In this document: positions 60,320 to 64,000 of the stretch, piece after piece
How the letters are laid out: each line of letters starts with the position of its first letter
Position numbering within the stretch: the stretch's first letter is position 1
From: Simmondsia chinensis
Taxonomy: Eukaryota > Streptophyta > Magnoliopsida > Caryophyllales > Simmondsiaceae
DNA length: 64,000 nucleotides
Assembly: GCA_018398585.1 (NCBI GenBank)
Contig: JAGTTD010000013.1
Span: 31,823,131 to 31,887,130 of the forward strand
Reading direction: 5' to 3'
The notes under the pieces: generated by a model
Told to the model about the DNA's origin: nothing
The model's database searches: none
What the model saw: only the letters and a program-made list of their open reading frames with translations
Translations under genes and position numbers: made by a program

Positions 60320-60680
60320 GTGGTTATTTATGCGAGAGATTCTTGTTTTTATCTATTATTTAGTCATTATATTTTTAATTATATTTAATTTAGTCTATCT
60401 ATAATTCAAATAATGTCAATTTAGCTTTATTATAGTAGAAATTGAAGTTAAATTAATAATATAATTTTTAACGATTAGTTATGTAAATTGCAAATTAATC
60501 AATACAAATCTATTCACTAACTTAATTCAAACTAATGCTTAAAATGAGCATTAAAAATTCTGTTACCAACTTGATGCTTGTTTTACCCTAGGGACTAACT
60601 TGATACAAAGTAAATAGTAGAGGGACTAAATTAACATAATAGACAAAGTACGGCAATTTTGTACGTAAATAACGCTATAT
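60320..60680. mobile_element. family C MITE, diverged copy
   Basis: The ends GGTTATTTATGCGAGAGATTC and TTTTGTACGTAAATAACGCTA are inverted relatives of the 25.5 kb element. Confidence 0.55.
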
Positions 60681-60944
60681 TTTAACGTAACTTTTTTTTT
60701 TTTTGAACTGAATATTTTAATATAACTGCTTCTTACGTATTCTATTTTTATGATTTTATCCAAAATTGTTTGGTATTTTTTTTAATTTTTTCATCATATT
60801 CACTTTCGTAAATAATTGGAAATCTATTTTAGTTGTATATTTCGAATTATGCTAGTTATTAACTAAAAATTAGGTAAATTGATGTACCTATTTTTTATGT
60901 GGGCATTTTGCTCATTCAAAGCACAATCGTACGAGCAATAACGC

Positions 60945-61270
60945 TTCATTTGGTATGCAGGGAGTAAAAGCGGAACGTAGAAAATCCCGTGAAGTATAGA
61001 TTTGGGCTCTTGAATTGTTGGCAATGCGGGAATTCAAAAATGCTTAACAATTTTCAATTCATTCAACACGTAGGAAGTAACTTACCTACACCCAGATAAG
61101 TTCTTATTCATTCGACTTTAACTAGGTTCTCCAAGGAATTTCTATTTTGCCAGCCCGGTAACCAAACATCTTTTACCCATTACCAAGGAAGTTGATATAA
61201 AAAGTAATTTTTTGAAAAATACAACTTCCCATGGGATTTTAATTCCTCTGGAGAGGGTTTGTTTAGCCGA
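60945..61270. mobile_element. family A MITE
   Basis: It runs from CGCTTCATTTGGTATGCAGG through CGTAGGAAGTAACTTACCTA to CCCATGGGATTTTAATTCCT. The right terminal repeat is degraded. Confidence 0.55.
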
Positions 61271-61349
61271 GCAATAAAAAAAGCACTTCTTTTTTCATAA
61301 AACATATTTTGAAGGACTTTGGTAATATTTTTATCTAAGAATTTTAAGC

Positions 61350-61640
61350 CTCGTTTGGTATGTAAAAAGTATAAAATTGTGGAAGTACGGATTTTGGCTC
61401 TTTCTTATTTGGCAAGAAGTAATTCCTTTAAAATACAGGAAGTAACTTATTTAGCGTTCCCTTGTTAAGTTCTAATTTTTTTTTTTTTTTTTTAACTATC
61501 CTTCTTAATGAAGTTCTATTTCTCATGCTAGCAACCAAACGTGTTTTACTACTTCTTGAGAAATTGACACGGGAAATGAATTCCTATGAAATACAACTTT
61601 CCGCAGGAATTCAATTCATGTGGCAACCAAACGATTAGTT
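61350..61640. mobile_element. family A MITE, second copy
   Basis: It runs from GCCTCGTTTGGTATGTAAAA to GTGGCAACCAAACGA with TTA beside each end. It lies about 80 bases from the previous copy in the same orientation. Confidence 0.65.
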
Positions 61641-61644
61641 TGAA

Positions 61645-62100
61645 AAAACATTATATTTCTATTTTTCAAGCACATTTCTTCCATGCCAAACATCCTTATA
61701 TCTTGAAAAAAAAATACTTTATTTCATAAAAGACCATATTTTAAAAAAATATATATTTGTTCAAATGGACCCTACAACACCCATAGAAAAAAAAGGTAAC
61801 TTATTTACTTGCTATGGATATAGATATAAATAAAAGTATATTGTTTATAAACGATTTGATCTACGATATATGAGTATATTGAAACTACCAATTAATGAAA
61901 TTTTCTCGCTTGTCGTCTGGTAAAAAAAAAAAAATAATGAAAGATTGTATAAATTTCTACCAATAGATGTCCATTATATGATTCCTATATAAAAAGAAAA
62001 TAAAGTAACTTTATCAAATAAAATATAGTTGGGTATATTTCAATTTTTCATTTTCCGAAAAGCTTAAAATACCTTTCCACAATGTAAAATTATTTATAAA
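61645..62100. other. intergenic DNA, no gene seen
   Basis: A/T-rich with several A-tracts. No feature is identifiable. Confidence 0.4.
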
Positions 62101-62680
62101 ATTATCCCAAATTAAAACAATTTCTGATACAAGTCAAAAATTAGGCAAAAAGTAGAATCCCACATAGGTAAGTTAGAAGAGAAAATACTGTTTTATATAT
62201 CATATGAGTTACTCTACCCATTGTCAATTGGTTTTGGGATGAAACCTCATTTGGTATGTAAAAACGGTATCAAAGCCGTCAATCCTCTGATCGATTCCAA
62301 GGAGCTTAGTTTGGTATGGAATGGACCCTACTCTAAGGTCAAGCTCAGTCTGATATGGGACAAACTATGCTCAATAGCAATGCTTGACAAGCTACATGTA
62401 ACAGGCCCAAGTTTTGGAAAGGGCTATCTAGGAGAGGGGTACCTAGAGTAGAGTAAAGCCGTCCAAGAGAATAAAAGGGCTAGCTACCTAGAGTGAAGCA
62501 GTCGAGAACGATGGTTGCGAAATGTGGTAGTCTGATACAAGTCAAAAATTGGGCAAAAAGTAAAATCCCACATAGGTGGGTTAGAAGATAAAATATTACC
62601 TTATATACCACATGAGCTATTCTACCCATTACCAATTGGTTTTAGGATGTAACCTCCTTTGGTATGTAATAACTTTGTGG
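62100..62680 (+). repeat. two LTR-edge-like copies in tandem
   Basis: CTGATACAAGTCAAAAATTAG, GTAGAATCCCACATAGGT, CTACCCATTGTCAATTGGTT and GATGAAACCTCATTTGGTAT occur at 62,124-62,260. They recur at 62,531-62,670 with few changes. After the first copy, GGTATCAAAGCC resembles a tRNA-Met primer-binding site, suggesting LTR ends. Confidence 0.5.
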
Positions 62681-63010
62681 GGAAAAGATACGAGGATCTC
62701 GCCATAGCAAGAGAATAGAATCCCGAGAAGGAGGGAAAGCGGGTGACGTGGCTCCCGCCCATCTTCTGCTCATTGCATTATATCCTAGGAGGCCTTCAAG
62801 ACAGAGTAAAGAAGGATCACTTGCCCAAGTAACACAGCTCGCCCCTGGTTCCATCTCAGTTAAAGCAACTGGCATCAGCATCTCCTCAGCCTATGAATAC
62901 CCTGCATTCCAGCAAAGGAGCCGAGAAAGACATACACAATATTCTAAAAAGCGAGCGGAAGCATCAAGACTTCGAGCCTGGTCCTCCATATCATTGAATT
63001 TGAATCTATA
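62681..63010. other. GC-richer insert of unknown origin
   Basis: Base composition is near balanced, against AT-rich flanks. Both strands have open frames of about 80-100 codons without motifs. The texture resembles plant mitochondrial intergenic DNA, but I cannot confirm this. Confidence 0.3.
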
Positions 63011-63915
63011 CCAAAACAACAAAATAATTAAGTGGAATTGTGAAGTGTTAGACTTATGATTTAAATTTTATAGGGGCCCGAAAATATTTATTCCTAAGCC
63101 TCAATTTGCTCTGTTTCTTTTTTCATGAATCCTTATGGTGGACGTAGGAGAGATCCTCGAGCAACGATTTAAATGGAAAAGCATAACAAAATAAATCACA
63201 TTGATATAATTTGCTAGAACCAATGAATTTGCAGTGTGATTGGCTTCTTTGGCATTGTGTTTATGCAAATTTTTCGAAAACGAGACTTACAAATAGTGAT
63301 CTTGTTAAGTAAAGTAATTCTAAGCCCATAACCAGCCATTAGAATGTTTATATTCTGTTTGTTCAAGCTATAAATTTTTGTTTACAGCAATAAGTATTTA
63401 TGTTATTGCTATCGACAAAAAATATTTTTGTTTGAAAAACATTAGTTTTTGGTTACGTTTGTACTTAAAGAAGAATTAATATTTTCATTTTTCAGCTGAA
63501 AGTAGAAAAATATTTTTTTGCTTTAGTTTAAAAATATTTTCTTTCCAAATTGGTGCTTTTTTCAAGAATAATAATTACATTTTATACAGTAAAAGCTTGG
63601 TCAAATAGGCATTTGACCCCATTTCAGTTAGTTAGAACAATCAAATTCCGCTGTCATATTAAGTAAAGCATTTCTACGATTTAAAAAAAAATAGTCTTAT
63701 CCGTGTGATAAATGGAGATATTTATATTTTTAAAAGATATTACTCGTTAATTGGAATCATTTTGAATTAATTAATTTTCATAAATTTAAAATATACCACG
63801 TATAACTTTTGCTACACTTCTAGTTTCTAGATGCAAATGGTCAAGAATATTGAAATGTATTTGATATGCAAAAGATCAAGATTATTGAAGGTAAATTTGA
63901 CTATAATATATGTAA
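63011..63915. other. intergenic DNA, no gene seen
   Basis: AT-rich. A possible small MITE lies at about 63,350-63,615 (TTCTGTTTGTTCAAGCTA to AGTAAAAGCTTGGTCAAA). Nothing coding is present. Confidence 0.35.
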
Positions 63916-63919
63916 GGAT

Positions 63920-64000
63920 TATTTACTAAAAATCATCTAAATTTTAGGTACAGTTTCAAAAAATTACCTAAATTTTTTAATTTTTTAATATTACACCTAA
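63920..64000. repeat. family E repeat cut by the window end
   Basis: AAAATCATCTAAATTTTAGG and AAAAAATTACCTAAATTTTT match the left end of the copy at 27.88 kb. Confidence 0.55.

Overview
The window is nuclear DNA of a flowering plant, most likely a dicot. It is AT-rich and full of decayed transposable elements. Its genes have GT-AG introns, and its largest gene is a plastid-type NADH-dependent glutamate synthase. I cannot fix the species from sequence alone.

Layout. Bases 1-24,800 hold minus-strand relics of the ATL20/21/22 group of E3 ubiquitin ligases (an extracellular GUB_WAK domain, a membrane span and a RING-H2 finger). They are a shortened two-exon gene (2,513-4,302), a single-exon RING relic with one in-frame TAG (16,072-16,419), a RING ORF (20,304-20,753) and a long GUB_WAK exon (24,041-24,776). 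These look like copies of one ancestral gene pulled apart by insertions of LINE tails, LTR fragments, MITEs and SINEs. Bases 25,000-29,000 are repeats. A small plus-strand gene (29,096 to about 34,685) encodes a protein of roughly 79 residues resembling the KGD4/MRPS36 subunit of the 2-oxoglutarate dehydrogenase complex. Its first intron is about 3.7 kb and filled with repeats.

Bases 38,154-54,297 (minus strand) carry the whole NADH-GOGAT gene (GLT1) in 22 exons. I placed every splice site by reading phase. The exons join into about 2,230 codons, but only if one extra base in exon 17 is ignored. As given, the reading frame stops before the NADH/FAD domain. A TATA box and CT-rich leader lie upstream, and a MULE-like element sits about 130 bp beyond the TATA box. 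Bases 54,760-64,000 contain no convincing gene, only repeats.

The most unusual content is a SINE family with a head derived from 5S rRNA and a body resembling Au/Angio-domain SINEs. It has about eight full or truncated copies, several with 16-19 bp target-site duplications. GLT1 and the KGD4-like gene converge and both concern 2-oxoglutarate, but nothing in the sequence shows that this is more than coincidence.
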